Position numbers and translations under genes: made by a program
Notes under the pieces: generated by a model
What the model was told of the DNA's origin: nothing
What the model saw: the letters and a program-made list of their open reading frames with translations, nothing else
Database searches by the model: none
Shown: positions 7,547 to 17,555 of the stretch, piece after piece
How positions within the stretch are numbered: position 1 is the first letter of the stretch
Layout of the letters: every line of letters starts with the position of its first letter
Assembly: GCF_000974425.1 (NCBI RefSeq)
Contig: NZ_CP010429.1
Coordinates: 4,387,501-4,451,500 of the forward strand
Direction: 5' to 3'
Origin: Spirosoma radiotolerans
GTDB taxonomy: Bacteria; Bacteroidota; Bacteroidia; Cytophagales; Spirosomataceae
DNA length: 64,000 nucleotides

Positions 7547-9310
7547 TTAGCTCACTCGCTTCCCATCAAGCAACATATCAACCGCATCGTTGAGCGAACC
7601 CGCCTGCGTCACCTGGCCTGAATTAATGAAAAAGATTTCATCCGCACTTTCAATGGTATTCAGGCGATGGGCAATAATAATACGCGTTGTTTTTTCGGGC
7701 AGTTTTTGCAGAATTTCGTCCAGCAATTGCTCCGTAACCGTGTCGATGTTGGCCGTCGCTTCATCCAGAATCAGCAAGTCTGGATTACGCAGAACCGCCC
7801 GCATAAAGGCAATAAGCTGTTTCTGACCCAAACTGATGGCATCGCCACTTGTTTGAACTTTTGTGTCGAGCCCCTCATCGAACCGCTCTAGTAAGCCATC
7901 CAGGTTTGCTTCCCGGATAACGTCGGCCAGTTGCTCGTTGGAATGACTCTGGTACGCTTCATTTCCATACAGAATATTGTCTCGCACAGTGCCCGTGAAT
8001 AGAAAAGGCTCCTGAAGTATAAAGCCGATCTTTCGGGTACGTTCCTGCGGGCTATAAGAGCGAATATCTTTCCCTTCCAGCAGAACCGTACCGCTGGTTG
8101 GGTCATATAAACGGGCAATCAACGAGGCCGTCGTCGTTTTTCCACCCCCGGTTGGGCCAACCAGTGCATAAGTCTTACCACTAACCAGATCGAAATCGAT
8201 GTTGCGCAACACCTCTGTTCCATCCGGATAGCTGAACGACACATTCTGAAACGACAAAAGCGCTGCAGAGGATCCGGTCAATGGATTGCTAATGGTTGTC
8301 AGGTCGGTTTGCAGGGCCAACAGGTGTGAGATTCGATCCCAACCCGCGAGCGCAACCTGGAAGTTTGCCCACAAGGCAGCCAGTTGCCGAAGCGGATTGT
8401 AAAAGTTAGTTACGTAGGACAGAAAACTAATTAGCAAACCAATGGTGAAGTGACCAGTTGAGATTAAGTAAATGCCAAAGCCCAGCACAATCAACTGGCC
8501 GAAGTTGGCCGCCAGGCCAATGACAGGCGTAAACACGTTATTGGCCAGACCAGCGCCAATAGACGTTTGGTAGCTTTGCTGGTTAACATCATCAAACCGT
8601 TTTCGAAAATAATCCCGGCGATTAAAGGCAATAATCACCTTGAAGTTGTTCAGACTCTCCTGAATTTCAGCGCTTAAATTACCCACGCTTTTCAGGTTGG
8701 CCGCATTTTTTCGCTTCACCCAGGCCGATGTCGCTTTCGTAAAAACCCACATCAGAATGGCAGGAGACAAGGCCGCTGCCCCGAGTGGCAAATTGATAAA
8801 CAGCAGAAACAGACCGGCGCCCGTCATAATGAAAATGCTCCCCACGAACTGCATCAACGACTGCGAAAAAAACTGATTTAGTTTATCGGTATCGTTATTG
8901 ATGCGGGAGATTAAATCGCCCGCTTTGTTCTGGTTAAAGAACGCTACCGGCAACTCCTGCAGCTTGTTGAATACCGCATTCCGAAGTTTGAAAAGCGTTC
9001 GCTGCCCCACGCCCCCCATCAGCCGGGTTTGCACATAGTTGGTGACGAACGCGACGGCGTAAATACTCAATAAAATAGCCGCATTCCGCAAAACGCCATC
9101 ATACTGCTTTGTCTGGACATACTTGTCAATGGTATAGCCGATGAGCATAGGACTTACCAAGGTTAACGACGAGTTGACCAGAATGGCGACGAAGGCCAGG
9201 ATCAAAATTCGTTGTTCATCGTTGATAAGTGCCAGCAGTTTACGAAGCGCTTTATAAGTCGCGTTTTTTTCTTCCTTCTGCCCGGTGGCCTTACTAAGAT
9301 CGTAGTTCAT
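7547..9310 (-). CDS. ABC exporter half-transporter, subunit with active Walker B but altered signature
   Basis: 587-aa type IV (MsbA/MDR-like) exporter half: six membrane helices (about residues 35-320), then an ATPase domain with Walker A GPTGGGKTTT, Q-loop IGFILQEPFLF, signature ISLGQKQ (LSGGQ changed to SLGQ), Walker B LLILDEAT with catalytic Glu, and H-loop IIAHRLNTIE. Its start overlaps the stop of the upstream half-transporter by 17 bp, so the two are made together and probably form a heterodimer. The substrate cannot be read from sequence; lipid or drug export is typical for the family. Confidence 0.92.
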   Translation of the reverse strand: MNYDLSKATGQKEEKNATYKALRKLLALINDEQRILILAFVAILVNSSLTLVSPMLIGYTIDKYVQTKQYDGVLRNAAILLSIYAVAFVTNYVQTRLMGGVGQRTLFKLRNAVFNKLQELPVAFFNQNKAGDLISRINNDTDKLNQFFSQSLMQFVGSIFIMTGAGLFLLFINLPLGAAALSPAILMWVFTKATSAWVKRKNAANLKSVGNLSAEIQESLNNFKVIIAFNRRDYFRKRFDDVNQQSYQTSIGAGLANNVFTPVIGLAANFGQLIVLGFGIYLISTGHFTIGLLISFLSYVTNFYNPLRQLAALWANFQVALAGWDRISHLLALQTDLTTISNPLTGSSAALLSFQNVSFSYPDGTEVLRNIDFDLVSGKTYALVGPTGGGKTTTASLIARLYDPTSGTVLLEGKDIRSYSPQERTRKIGFILQEPFLFTGTVRDNILYGNEAYQSHSNEQLADVIREANLDGLLERFDEGLDTKVQTSGDAISLGQKQLIAFMRAVLRNPDLLILDEATANIDTVTEQLLDEILQKLPEKTTRIIIAHRLNTIESADEIFFINSGQVTQAGSLNDAVDMLLDGKRVS

Positions 9311-11048
9311 ACTGGCTCGTGCTGCGTTGGGATTGATAAATCTGAATGTATTCGGGACTCGTTTTCATCAGGTCCGGGTGGGTTCCTATGGCAACCACTT
9401 CTCCTTCCATAAGCAAAATAATTTGCTCGTAATCTTCGACGGGAGCAATTTTCTGCGTAACCGAGAGTAGTGTCAGACCCGGATAATTCTGCTGCACATT
9501 GGCCAGGATTTTCTGTTCGGTATTCGCATCAACGCGCGCCGTGAAATCATCCAGAAGCAATACTTTGGGGTTAAGGGCCAACGCGCGAGCCAGCATAATT
9601 CGCTGCTTCTGGCCACCCGACAGGCTCCCTCCCCGCTCCGAAACAACGGTCTGAAGCTTCTCCGGCAACGCATCAACGAAGCTCCGTAATTCGGCCGTAT
9701 CAATGGCTTTTTCCAGCGATTCGTCAGTAACGGCGTCACTAAAGGCGATGTTTTCGCGAATGCTTAAGTTAAAGATGATGCTATCCTGAAAGACGAACCC
9801 AACCTGCTGGTGAAAGGACGCTTCATCGTAACTGGCAATCGGCTTACCATCGTAGCTCACGGTCCCTGCATTGGCGTTGATCAGCCCGGTCAGCAGATAT
9901 AACAGTTGACTCTTGCCCGCAGCCGTTGGGCCTACAATAGCCGTTCGACTACCCGCTTTCACCGCAAAAGAAACATCTTTCAGCGCGGGCTTTTCACCAT
10001 AATAAACCGATATATTCTGAAGTTCGATATCGCCTTTTAAGGAAACATCGATTGTGCCGGTGCTGCTTGTTTCAGGTGCCTGCAACACCTCATTCACGCG
10101 CTCGTACGAAGCTGATGCCTGCGCAATTACGTTGCTCATAAACCCAATAACGATAATGGGGAAGATCAGCAGCGCGAGGTAGCTGTTGAACGCGGCAAAA
10201 TCGCCCAGCGACATGCTGCCTGTGATAACGAAGTGCCCGCCCAATACCAGAATGGTCAATGCAGCGATATTCGCGGTGAAACTGATAACCGGAATCAAGC
10301 CGGCAAACAACCGCAAAATGGCCAGTCCTAAATCTTTTGCATCGGTGTTGGCCGCCAGAAACTTATCGTATTCAAGTTGCTGCGAGTTGAGCACCCGAAT
10401 AATGGCTGAACCAAGAATGCTCTCGTTAATGACTCTGTTGAGCCAGTCGATCACTTCCCGGCTCCGCTTAAACAAAACCCGAACTTTCTTCAAAACCAGA
10501 TAAAACGTAATTCCGATAATAGGGACAATAGTGAGCACAGCCAGGGCCAGCAACCCGTTGATACTAATAAGTAAAACACTGGCACCCAAAATGATGCAGA
10601 GTGACGAAACAATGGATACGATCGCCTGCGAGACAAACATCTTGACCGAATCAATGTCTGAAGTCAGGTTGGTCAGTAAGCGAGACGGGTTTGTCTGTTG
10701 TATATACGCAAAGCTCTGTCGGGAAATTTTAGCCGCCAGTTGAGTGCGTAAATCCCGCGCCACTCGTTCAGACGCATACGTCTGGATAACGCTCTGCAGA
10801 TAGGTAAAGATAAAAATCAGCAGGGCTGCCGCCAGAAACTCGATGACCATCGTTTTCAGCACGAATTTACCAGCCGAATAATCATCGATACCATGCGCGA
10901 TCAGTATGGGCAGAATCAGGTTTACCCCGTTGCTGATCAACGCAAACAGAATCAGTAACAGAATCAACCGGGTGTACGGTTTAAGCAGGCTCAATAAACC
11001 GGAGGAAGGCTTCTTCGACGCTTCTTTTTTGGGAATGGTAGTGGCCAT
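9294..11048 (-). CDS. ABC exporter half-transporter, subunit with degenerate catalytic site
   Basis: 584-aa exporter half: six membrane helices and an ATPase domain. Walker A GPTAAGKS and signature SLSGGQKQR are normal. Walker B ends LLLDDFTAR, so the catalytic Glu is Asp, and the H-loop is SVTQK, so the switch His is Gln. The start at 11048 (MATTIPKKEASK) is preferred over 11153 because a good -7 element lies at 11082-11089, inside the longer reading. First gene of a two-gene operon with the partner half. The changes match the degenerate half of heterodimeric exporters such as TM287/288. Confidence 0.92.
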   Translation of the reverse strand: MATTIPKKEASKKPSSGLLSLLKPYTRLILLLILFALISNGVNLILPILIAHGIDDYSAGKFVLKTMVIEFLAAALLIFIFTYLQSVIQTYASERVARDLRTQLAAKISRQSFAYIQQTNPSRLLTNLTSDIDSVKMFVSQAIVSIVSSLCIILGASVLLISINGLLALAVLTIVPIIGITFYLVLKKVRVLFKRSREVIDWLNRVINESILGSAIIRVLNSQQLEYDKFLAANTDAKDLGLAILRLFAGLIPVISFTANIAALTILVLGGHFVITGSMSLGDFAAFNSYLALLIFPIIVIGFMSNVIAQASASYERVNEVLQAPETSSTGTIDVSLKGDIELQNISVYYGEKPALKDVSFAVKAGSRTAIVGPTAAGKSQLLYLLTGLINANAGTVSYDGKPIASYDEASFHQQVGFVFQDSIIFNLSIRENIAFSDAVTDESLEKAIDTAELRSFVDALPEKLQTVVSERGGSLSGGQKQRIMLARALALNPKVLLLDDFTARVDANTEQKILANVQQNYPGLTLLSVTQKIAPVEDYEQIILLMEGEVVAIGTHPDLMKTSPEYIQIYQSQRSTSQYELRS

Positions 11049-11081
11049 AATCAATCCTGGTGGTGAAGCTTTGGGGTAGAG

Positions 11082-11089
11082 CAAAGGTA
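11082..11089 (-). promoter_or_regulatory. -7 element of the ABC exporter operon; fixes the gene start
   Basis: TACCTTTG on the minus strand, 34 nt before the ATG at 11048. It lies within the extended reading from 11153 and so argues against that start. Confidence 0.6.
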
Positions 11090-11222
11090 TTGCAACCGAA
11101 CTGGAAAGCCTCATTACCCCCAGCGAATTTGTAAATGGACGGTTTCCTTTCACAAATGCACTGGTGGCAATGAGGCTTTTTGTCAGTACGCTAGCTCAAT
11201 TAGCTGACTAAGCGTTACTTCC

Positions 11223-13187
11223 TTATTTCTTATCGATTGCCTTATTATCAACGGGCACAATTACATCAACGATTTTTGTTGCTTGTCCCGTCTTCCGTTC
11301 TTCAATCTGCTCCAGTAATTTCAGGCCCAGCAGGCCATTCATCGATCCTTCGGTGCCATTACCTGATCCATTGATAACGATGTCGGGGATAACCCGAATC
11401 TGTCCTTTACCAATCTCTTCGGTAATCTTGAACCGGGTAAAATTCTCTTCGCCCATCGCTTTCACCTGCAACTCATAGGCTTCGGCTGTCGAGCGGCCAA
11501 TGGCCAGGATCTTCTCGGCTTCGGCCGAACCGGTCTTCGCAATTCGTTCGGCTTCGGCATCGGCGGTTAGTTTGGTCGCTTCCGCATCGGCAGCCGCCTG
11601 ACGACGACGCGCTTCGGCGTTGGCCTCGGCCCGAATTTTAGTAGCTTCCGATTCGGCGCCCACCTGCAATTTCAGACTGCGGGCCTCCCCTTCTGATTTT
11701 TTCACGGCGGCATCGGCCGTACGCTGGGCAATTTCGACGCTTTGCTGCGCTTTGACAACCTCTCGCTGGATGTCGGCCAGAGCCGTTTCGCGTTCCATAC
11801 CCTGCCGTTTTTCCTGGGCCATCCGCTGCGTTTCGTAGGTCTTTTCTTCCTCCTGAGCAATTTTCCGATCCGTCAGCGTTTTCATCAGGCTGTCGGGTGG
11901 CACGATGTCACCAATCAGTGTATCGACGGCGTTGACGTTGTACACTTCCAATACGGCCCGAATGTGTTCGCGAGCGGCCTCCTGCCGTTCTTTTCGAGTA
12001 CTCAGGAACGCAATCACATCGGAGTCCTGAGCCGAGTTCCGGAAATAATTACCAATGGTTGGCTCCAGTACCTGCGAGACAAGGTTGGTCATACTACCAA
12101 AACGGGCAATCACTTTCGGCGCTTCAACCGACGGAATGTGAATAATCTGTGCCACGTCGAGGTTAAAGGGGAAGCCGTCTTTCGACCGTACCGTAATGGT
12201 TGACAAGTTACGATCCAGCGCATGGGCTTCAGTACGGGCATTCGCCCAGTTTAGTACAAGGTTGGTGGTTGGCACCACCTCCACCTTCATGGTAAATACA
12301 TTCATCGGATACTTACCTGGCCCCAGCGGCTCCATCCAGACCCCACGGAAGCCCTTCCGTACAATGTTACCATGCTTGAAAGCGGCTCCGGTCAGGTCTT
12401 CCCCATCCTCCCCAATATACGAAATCACGACACCTACGTGCCCAATTGGTACTTCGGTCATGGGTATCTCTTCAATCTGAACAGCCCACGGATTGATGTA
12501 GTACGAACCAGCCAGCACAACCTGCGGTTGCAGGCCACGGTTTCCACCGTGTTGCAGGAAGAAATCAATGTTCTGAAAATTATTATGACCTTCTACATTT
12601 CGGCCGGCAATCTGACCGGGTTGCAGAGGGTCGCCATCCAGCGTGGTAATAATACCGACCATATTTTCCTTAATAACGGTCATATCAGCAATGGTGACCG
12701 TAAAGGTAAACGGGTTAATCCGGTAGGTACCCGGTGTAAGCACAGACGTCTGGCGACCTTTTTGCCCTCCGCTGCTCAGGAACCGCTCGGTATCCTGAAA
12801 ATTATCGGATTCTACGCGCCGGGCAAGAATATTACCCGTCGGCAACTCCGCTCCATCATTCGATAGGACAAGGCCAATCCGGCCTTCTGGTATAACCGTA
12901 AAGGGGTGCATGGTAATACCATACTGCCAGGGCCAGAGCCACCAGTACAAGCCCGGAGCCAGCGTTTGGGCCTGATAACCAGCTTCGCCTTTTGTAGCAA
13001 TGATGCGTCCATCGGGCAACTCTCGGTCCGTTCCAACGAGTACGTATTTTTTGGTCACCAGACCAATTCGGTCTTCCGGCACGATAACCATCCCGAATAA
13101 AAAGCGGAGTACTAGTTTGTAAAGTACAACTAGTACAATGAGCACGATCAACCATGACCAGGTTGATACCATAGGTAAAATTTCCAT
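11223..13187 (-). CDS. Long SPFH/band 7 (flotillin-like) protein with N-terminal beta repeats
   Basis: 654 aa. One N-terminal membrane helix (about 10-34) is followed by about four repeats of 60-70 residues (35-98, 99-168, 170-240, 245-310), each with a VIPE-x-IGLV-like start, a turn rich in Gly and an L-PG-Y-x-NP-like end. Then a band 7 domain (about 310-450) and a long Ala/Glu/Lys/Arg coiled coil (about 455-590) with the (A-E-A) pattern of flotillins, ending in a Gly-rich tail. Flotillin-type proteins organise membrane domains and oligomerise through the coil. The repeats are more than a standard flotillin has. Single gene with its own -7 element. Confidence 0.88.
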   Translation of the reverse strand: MEILPMVSTWSWLIVLIVLVVLYKLVLRFLFGMVIVPEDRIGLVTKKYVLVGTDRELPDGRIIATKGEAGYQAQTLAPGLYWWLWPWQYGITMHPFTVIPEGRIGLVLSNDGAELPTGNILARRVESDNFQDTERFLSSGGQKGRQTSVLTPGTYRINPFTFTVTIADMTVIKENMVGIITTLDGDPLQPGQIAGRNVEGHNNFQNIDFFLQHGGNRGLQPQVVLAGSYYINPWAVQIEEIPMTEVPIGHVGVVISYIGEDGEDLTGAAFKHGNIVRKGFRGVWMEPLGPGKYPMNVFTMKVEVVPTTNLVLNWANARTEAHALDRNLSTITVRSKDGFPFNLDVAQIIHIPSVEAPKVIARFGSMTNLVSQVLEPTIGNYFRNSAQDSDVIAFLSTRKERQEAAREHIRAVLEVYNVNAVDTLIGDIVPPDSLMKTLTDRKIAQEEEKTYETQRMAQEKRQGMERETALADIQREVVKAQQSVEIAQRTADAAVKKSEGEARSLKLQVGAESEATKIRAEANAEARRRQAAADAEATKLTADAEAERIAKTGSAEAEKILAIGRSTAEAYELQVKAMGEENFTRFKITEEIGKGQIRVIPDIVINGSGNGTEGSMNGLLGLKLLEQIEERKTGQATKIVDVIVPVDNKAIDKK

Positions 13188-13313
13188 CGATAAAAACGGA
13201 TTTAAGTGGTTAAGAAATAAGTGGTAATGGAGAAAATCGATCCGACAGGTGGTCGGAGAATGAAGACGGTGCGTCTACATCGGAGTAGGAAAAAGTAGGT
13301 CGAATTGACGGGT

Positions 13314-13321
13314 CAAAGGTA
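13314..13321 (-). promoter_or_regulatory. -7 element of the SPFH gene
   Basis: TACCTTTG on the minus strand, 127 nt before the ATG at 13187, leaving a leader of about 120 nt. No clear -33 TTG. Confidence 0.5.
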
Positions 13322-13406
13322 CAAGGCAATGCTCTTGCAGTGAACCAGATTCGGATGATTGGTTACCGGAAAGGTAAATTGTGCAGGGAATTTGATGAAT
13401 GGCGTG

Positions 13407-14843
13407 TTATAGTTCCTGCGCCAGATTGAAGAAGAAACCAGCCTTACCTTGAGCGTTGATCGTGCCGCTGAAACGCATAACCAGGTTATAAAACGTTACC
13501 ACATCCAAACTCATGCCCGTACCGGCCAGCAGCTTATTGGCCAGTCGGCTCTGGTACTGCTCCGCATACGTACTGCTCACATAACCTGCATCGCCAAAGA
13601 CCGTCAGGTAGGCCGAAATAGGTACCGTATTAAATTGCCGCACATGGAGCCAGTGAAGCTGCTTACGAACATTGAAGAGTTGATAACGCAGGCTATTCCG
13701 CCAGATAAAGGTGCGTTGCCCGTCAACAACGTAAAGCTCATACCCGCGCACCATATCACTGGAGCTTCCTAAGCCGCGCAGACTAAGATAAGGCTGTCGG
13801 GTGGGCCAGGTTGAGCGGGCGCGCAGGTTACCCGCCAGGTAAAACCGCCCTCCCAGCGACCAGTAGCGGGTGGCCGAGGCCGATAAGTCCAGAAAATGAA
13901 AGTTATCCTTTGGCAACAGCCCCGACACACCGATACCTGCCGAAAGCAGCATGCCCTGCAGTGGATAGACGATGTTATCGCGCCGATCGTACCGGTAGTT
14001 ATAGGATGCCGACAGAAAATGTTGTTCCGTTTGGCCATCCAGCAGATAATCCGGATTGAGCCGGGCAATGGTATCTGCAATGGTATTTCGGGTATACCGC
14101 GTGTCGAAGGTATGGTAATGATAGAGCCCTCGCCGGTGCGTAAGCGTTACGGCCGCATAAGCCCGTTCGCGAAGCACATCTTCCGACTTCACGTATACCC
14201 ACTTATCAAATTGAGTACGGTAGGGAATTTCTTTATTGGTTATGTAGCCCACATCAACGCGCAGACCAATTTTCTGAGCCAGATCAATATAGGGTTTTGA
14301 GTACGAGAGAATCGTCCGCTGCAAAAAACCCCGTTCAATGACGACCTGAAGCCGGTCGTTATTGCCCGTTACGTTGCGGTAACTCAGGTGACCACCGTAA
14401 ATAACCCGACTAAAATCGTGGCCCCGGTCGTACCACCATTCATTCAGGTTACGATCAGCCAGGTCGAAAACGGGATACGCGATGAAGTACCACCGTTCCT
14501 TCATTGTAATGGTTAAGTCGACCTGGGCAAGCTGAGTCGAATCAACCGGCGACGTAATTTGGGTGGTTGCATCTACCGTAATAAAGAGCGTTGTGTTGTT
14601 GATGTTGCGCTGATCCCAGGCAACCCGCCCCGGCAAATCGCCCAGCCGGACGGAGTCGCCCATGTGAAGCGTCATTTCCCGAAGAATGATCCGATCGCGA
14701 GTACGGTAATTGCCTTTGAGGACAATGGATCGAATAATAACTTTTTGCGTCGAATCGGCCGACCCGGATGCAAAGGCGGAAAAAGAGGATAAAATGAAAA
14801 ACGTCAGTACCGTAATGAGGATCGGCCACCTTTTCGGAATCAT
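13407..14843 (-). CDS. Omp85/BamA-type outer-membrane protein with one POTRA-like domain
   Basis: 478 aa from MIPKRWPILITVLTFF with a signal peptide ending near AFASG. The six bases before it read as a TTG codon start and are less likely. A single POTRA-like domain (about residues 32-125, IIRSIVLKGNYRTRDRIILRE) leads to a beta barrel with the Omp85 loop motif MVRGYELYV (VRGF type). At one POTRA the protein is too short to be BamA itself, so it is an accessory family member (surface antigen D15-like), perhaps for insertion or secretion of specific proteins. Separate from the neighbouring SPFH gene by 220 bp. Confidence 0.88.
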   Translation of the reverse strand: MIPKRWPILITVLTFFILSSFSAFASGSADSTQKVIIRSIVLKGNYRTRDRIILREMTLHMGDSVRLGDLPGRVAWDQRNINNTTLFITVDATTQITSPVDSTQLAQVDLTITMKERWYFIAYPVFDLADRNLNEWWYDRGHDFSRVIYGGHLSYRNVTGNNDRLQVVIERGFLQRTILSYSKPYIDLAQKIGLRVDVGYITNKEIPYRTQFDKWVYVKSEDVLRERAYAAVTLTHRRGLYHYHTFDTRYTRNTIADTIARLNPDYLLDGQTEQHFLSASYNYRYDRRDNIVYPLQGMLLSAGIGVSGLLPKDNFHFLDLSASATRYWSLGGRFYLAGNLRARSTWPTRQPYLSLRGLGSSSDMVRGYELYVVDGQRTFIWRNSLRYQLFNVRKQLHWLHVRQFNTVPISAYLTVFGDAGYVSSTYAEQYQSRLANKLLAGTGMSLDVVTFYNLVMRFSGTINAQGKAGFFFNLAQEL

Positions 14844-14964
14844 TCTCAAAAGTACGGCTTTTCGAAAAAATAAGACAAGTATATCTCCGTATCCTGCAAA
14901 TCAGTATGTATTATTGTTGGCTATTCTTCACTGAGGAACCCAACTGTTAAATATACGACAATCC

Positions 14965-16344
14965 ATGCAAACTGGAAACATAAAAAAACCCACCGCTACC
15001 GCTAAGCCCAATCTAAGTTTCTGGCAAATCTGGAATATGAGCTTTGGCTTTTTAGGCATTCAATACGGGTTTGGTTTGCAACAGGCTAACATGAGTCCTA
15101 TTTTCCGGTATTTGCAGGCAGACGAAGCCAATATTCCCATTCTATGGCTGGCCGGTCCTATAACTGGCCTGATTGTGCAGCCGATCATCGGTTCAATCAG
15201 TGACCGTACCTGGTCCAAGCGGTGGGGACGTCGGAAACCGTTTTTTCTGATCGGCGCGATCGTCACCAGTTTGGCATTGTTTCTCATGCCCAATTCATCG
15301 GCCCTGTGGATGGCTGCCAGCCTGATGTGGATTTTGGACACGGGTCTGAACATTACACAGGAACCATTTCGGGCGTTTATTGGCGATAAACTCAACGATC
15401 AGCAACGCGATTTAGGGTTTGCAGTACAAAGCTTCTTTGTTGGCTTCGGCCAAACTATGGCAAACCTGATGCCAACTATTTTCCGGCTTTTGGGCCTCAC
15501 AACAACGGCTGTCGTGGCAGCTGGCGTTATTCCCAACAGCATCAAATATCCCTTTTATATTGGGGGACTGGCCGTTTTACTCGCTGTTCTGTGGACAATC
15601 TATACGACGGATGAGTACCCTCCCGAAAATCTGGAAGAGTTCAGGCGCACCAAAACGGAAAGCAGTGGCGTTGGTCGGGCATTTGTGGAAATTTTTCAGG
15701 CCCTTAAAGAAATGCCGTCTACGATGAAGCAGTTGTGGTGGGTTAAATTCTTTACCTGGTTTGCCTTGCCGCTTATGTGGCAGTATTTGACATTGGCTGT
15801 AGCCCGCCATGCATTTAATGCGCCCACTCCTGAGTCACCGGGTTTTCAGGAAGGTACGGAATGGGGCAACATTTGCTTCGCCATGTTCAATGTAGGCTGT
15901 TTCACGATTTCGTTTTTCTTACCCGCCATTGCCAACCGCATTGGTCGCCGGGCAACGCACGCCCTTTTTCTAACCATTGGTGGGTTGGGCTTTCTGTCCA
16001 TGCTGCTATCGGACGATAAATACGCCTTTTTTATCGGTATGACACTGGTAGGCCTGGCCTGGGGTTCTATTTTATCTATGCCGTATGTGCTGCTCGCCAG
16101 TTCCGTACCAGCCGAACGGATGGGTGTTTATATGGGAATTTTCAATGGGTTTATTGTGGTGCCACAGATTGTCAATAACCTGACGGTCCAACTCTTCTAC
16201 CCAACGCTACTGAAAAACGACCCTCGTAATGCACTGGCTTTAGCTGGTGTCTGTCTGTTACTGGCGGCTGGCGCCTGCTTTTTGGTCAATGAAACAAAGC
16301 AAAGTGAAGAAGCGGCCTTCCCCATTAAGCCCGGTGGGAATTAA
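14965..16344 (+). CDS. MFS sugar transporter, SLC45/GPH-like
   Basis: 459 aa with about 12 membrane helices. The loop after helix 2 has [16 protein letters not shown], a motif typical of sucrose/maltose:proton symporters (SUT/SLC45 family); a matching [14 protein letters not shown] follows helix 8. It brings a sugar, probably a disaccharide, across the inner membrane. A PfkB sugar kinase follows after 60 bp in the same direction, and the two likely work together: import, then phosphorylation. A hydrolase for the disaccharide is not in the window. Confidence 0.88.
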   Translation: MQTGNIKKPTATAKPNLSFWQIWNMSFGFLGIQYGFGLQQANMSPIFRYLQADEANIPILWLAGPITGLIVQPIIGSISDRTWSKRWGRRKPFFLIGAIVTSLALFLMPNSSALWMAASLMWILDTGLNITQEPFRAFIGDKLNDQQRDLGFAVQSFFVGFGQTMANLMPTIFRLLGLTTTAVVAAGVIPNSIKYPFYIGGLAVLLAVLWTIYTTDEYPPENLEEFRRTKTESSGVGRAFVEIFQALKEMPSTMKQLWWVKFFTWFALPLMWQYLTLAVARHAFNAPTPESPGFQEGTEWGNICFAMFNVGCFTISFFLPAIANRIGRRATHALFLTIGGLGFLSMLLSDDKYAFFIGMTLVGLAWGSILSMPYVLLASSVPAERMGVYMGIFNGFIVVPQIVNNLTVQLFYPTLLKNDPRNALALAGVCLLLAAGACFLVNETKQSEEAAFPIKPGGN

Positions 16345-16404
16345 TTAACTTTTCCCTTTCTTTGACTTCTGATAGACTTTTCCTGGTCAGAAGGCCTTTT
16401 TACT

Positions 16405-17352
16405 ATGACAACTCCACCGCGACCTTACGCCCTCCTTTCTGTTGGCGAACTATTAGCCGATTTGATCGGCCACCATGTATCGAACAGTTTACTCGACGCC
16501 CAGGATTTTCGTCGATATCAGGGTGGTAGCCCGGCGAATATGGCCTCGAACATGGCTCGTCTGGGCAACCCGACGGCCTTGGTCGCTTGTGTTGGCAGCG
16601 ATAATATTGGCACCTATCTGACCCGGCAAATTGCGGAATCGGGTGTGGATACACAATTCATTACCTCTGACCCCTTTGAGCCAAGCAGTATCGTGTTGGT
16701 TTCGCGCACGGCTGGTACGCCCGACTTTGTCGCCTACCGTCATGCTGATTGCCAGATTAAGCCGGAACAATTGCCGGATTCGTTACTGGCCCAGGCTCAG
16801 CTGTTTCACACAACCTGTTTTGCCCTGAGCCGACAACCGGCTCAGGATACCATTGTGGACGCAGCTTTGCGGGCACGGGCGGCTGGTTGCCAGGTGACAA
16901 TTGACACCAACTATGCGCCGAGCATATGGCCTGATCGCCAGCAGGCATGGCGCGTTTTAAGAGACTACTGCTCAGCCGGTGCTCTGGTAAAAATCAGCGA
17001 AGACGATGCCGAACGGCTTTATGGCGAAACGCAAACGCCAGAACGTATTCTGGGCGATTTTCACCAGATGGGGGCCTCTATGATTTGCCTGACACTCGGT
17101 CCTAATGGAAGTATGGTGTCGTATGATAACGGCGCGAAACAGGCCCGGATACCCGGTAAAAAGATTGACGTTGTGGATGTGACCGGAGCAGGCGACGCTT
17201 ACTGGGCTGGTTTTCTGACAGCGTATCTGGATGGCTACGCGCCTGCCAATTGCGCCCACGTTGGCGCGGCACTGGCCAAAATGAAACTTACCCGACAAGG
17301 CCCTTTACCCGACAAGGTTGACCGGAAATCGCTTTATACCCAATTTGAGTAG
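16405..17352 (+). CDS. PfkB-family carbohydrate kinase (fructokinase-like)
   Basis: 315-aa ribokinase-fold kinase. The N-terminal signature YQGGSPANMASNMARLG and the C-terminal PfkB signature DVTGAGDAYWAGF with the catalytic Asp are clear. Fructokinases and 2-keto-3-deoxygluconate kinases share these. It is placed right after a sugar transporter, so the sugar imported by that protein or its hydrolysis product is the likely substrate. The exact sugar cannot be told from sequence. Length is normal for the family. Confidence 0.9.
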   Translation: MTTPPRPYALLSVGELLADLIGHHVSNSLLDAQDFRRYQGGSPANMASNMARLGNPTALVACVGSDNIGTYLTRQIAESGVDTQFITSDPFEPSSIVLVSRTAGTPDFVAYRHADCQIKPEQLPDSLLAQAQLFHTTCFALSRQPAQDTIVDAALRARAAGCQVTIDTNYAPSIWPDRQQAWRVLRDYCSAGALVKISEDDAERLYGETQTPERILGDFHQMGASMICLTLGPNGSMVSYDNGAKQARIPGKKIDVVDVTGAGDAYWAGFLTAYLDGYAPANCAHVGAALAKMKLTRQGPLPDKVDRKSLYTQFE

Positions 17353-17555
17353 ATTATTTCTAGCTCAATCTACACTAACTCCCAATCAACTATTGCTGGT
17401 TATGTCAGCCAACCCTACCATTGGCGTATTGGGTGTAGCCAAGAGATATGCCCATTCCGTAACAAAAAAGGATCATTAGAATTTATGCTACTTATTTTCA
17501 TGTATATTATTAGTTATTTTTTTATCTTTAGTCATAACTCTAACTATTAATATAC

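Noticed and set aside
12372..12866. 164-residue open frame on the plus strand inside the SPFH gene
   Set aside because: Antisense to a clear, conserved coding region; its residues look like a frame shadow.
13896..14300. 134-residue open frame on the plus strand inside the Omp85-type gene
   Set aside because: Antisense shadow of a gene with convincing signal, POTRA and barrel features.
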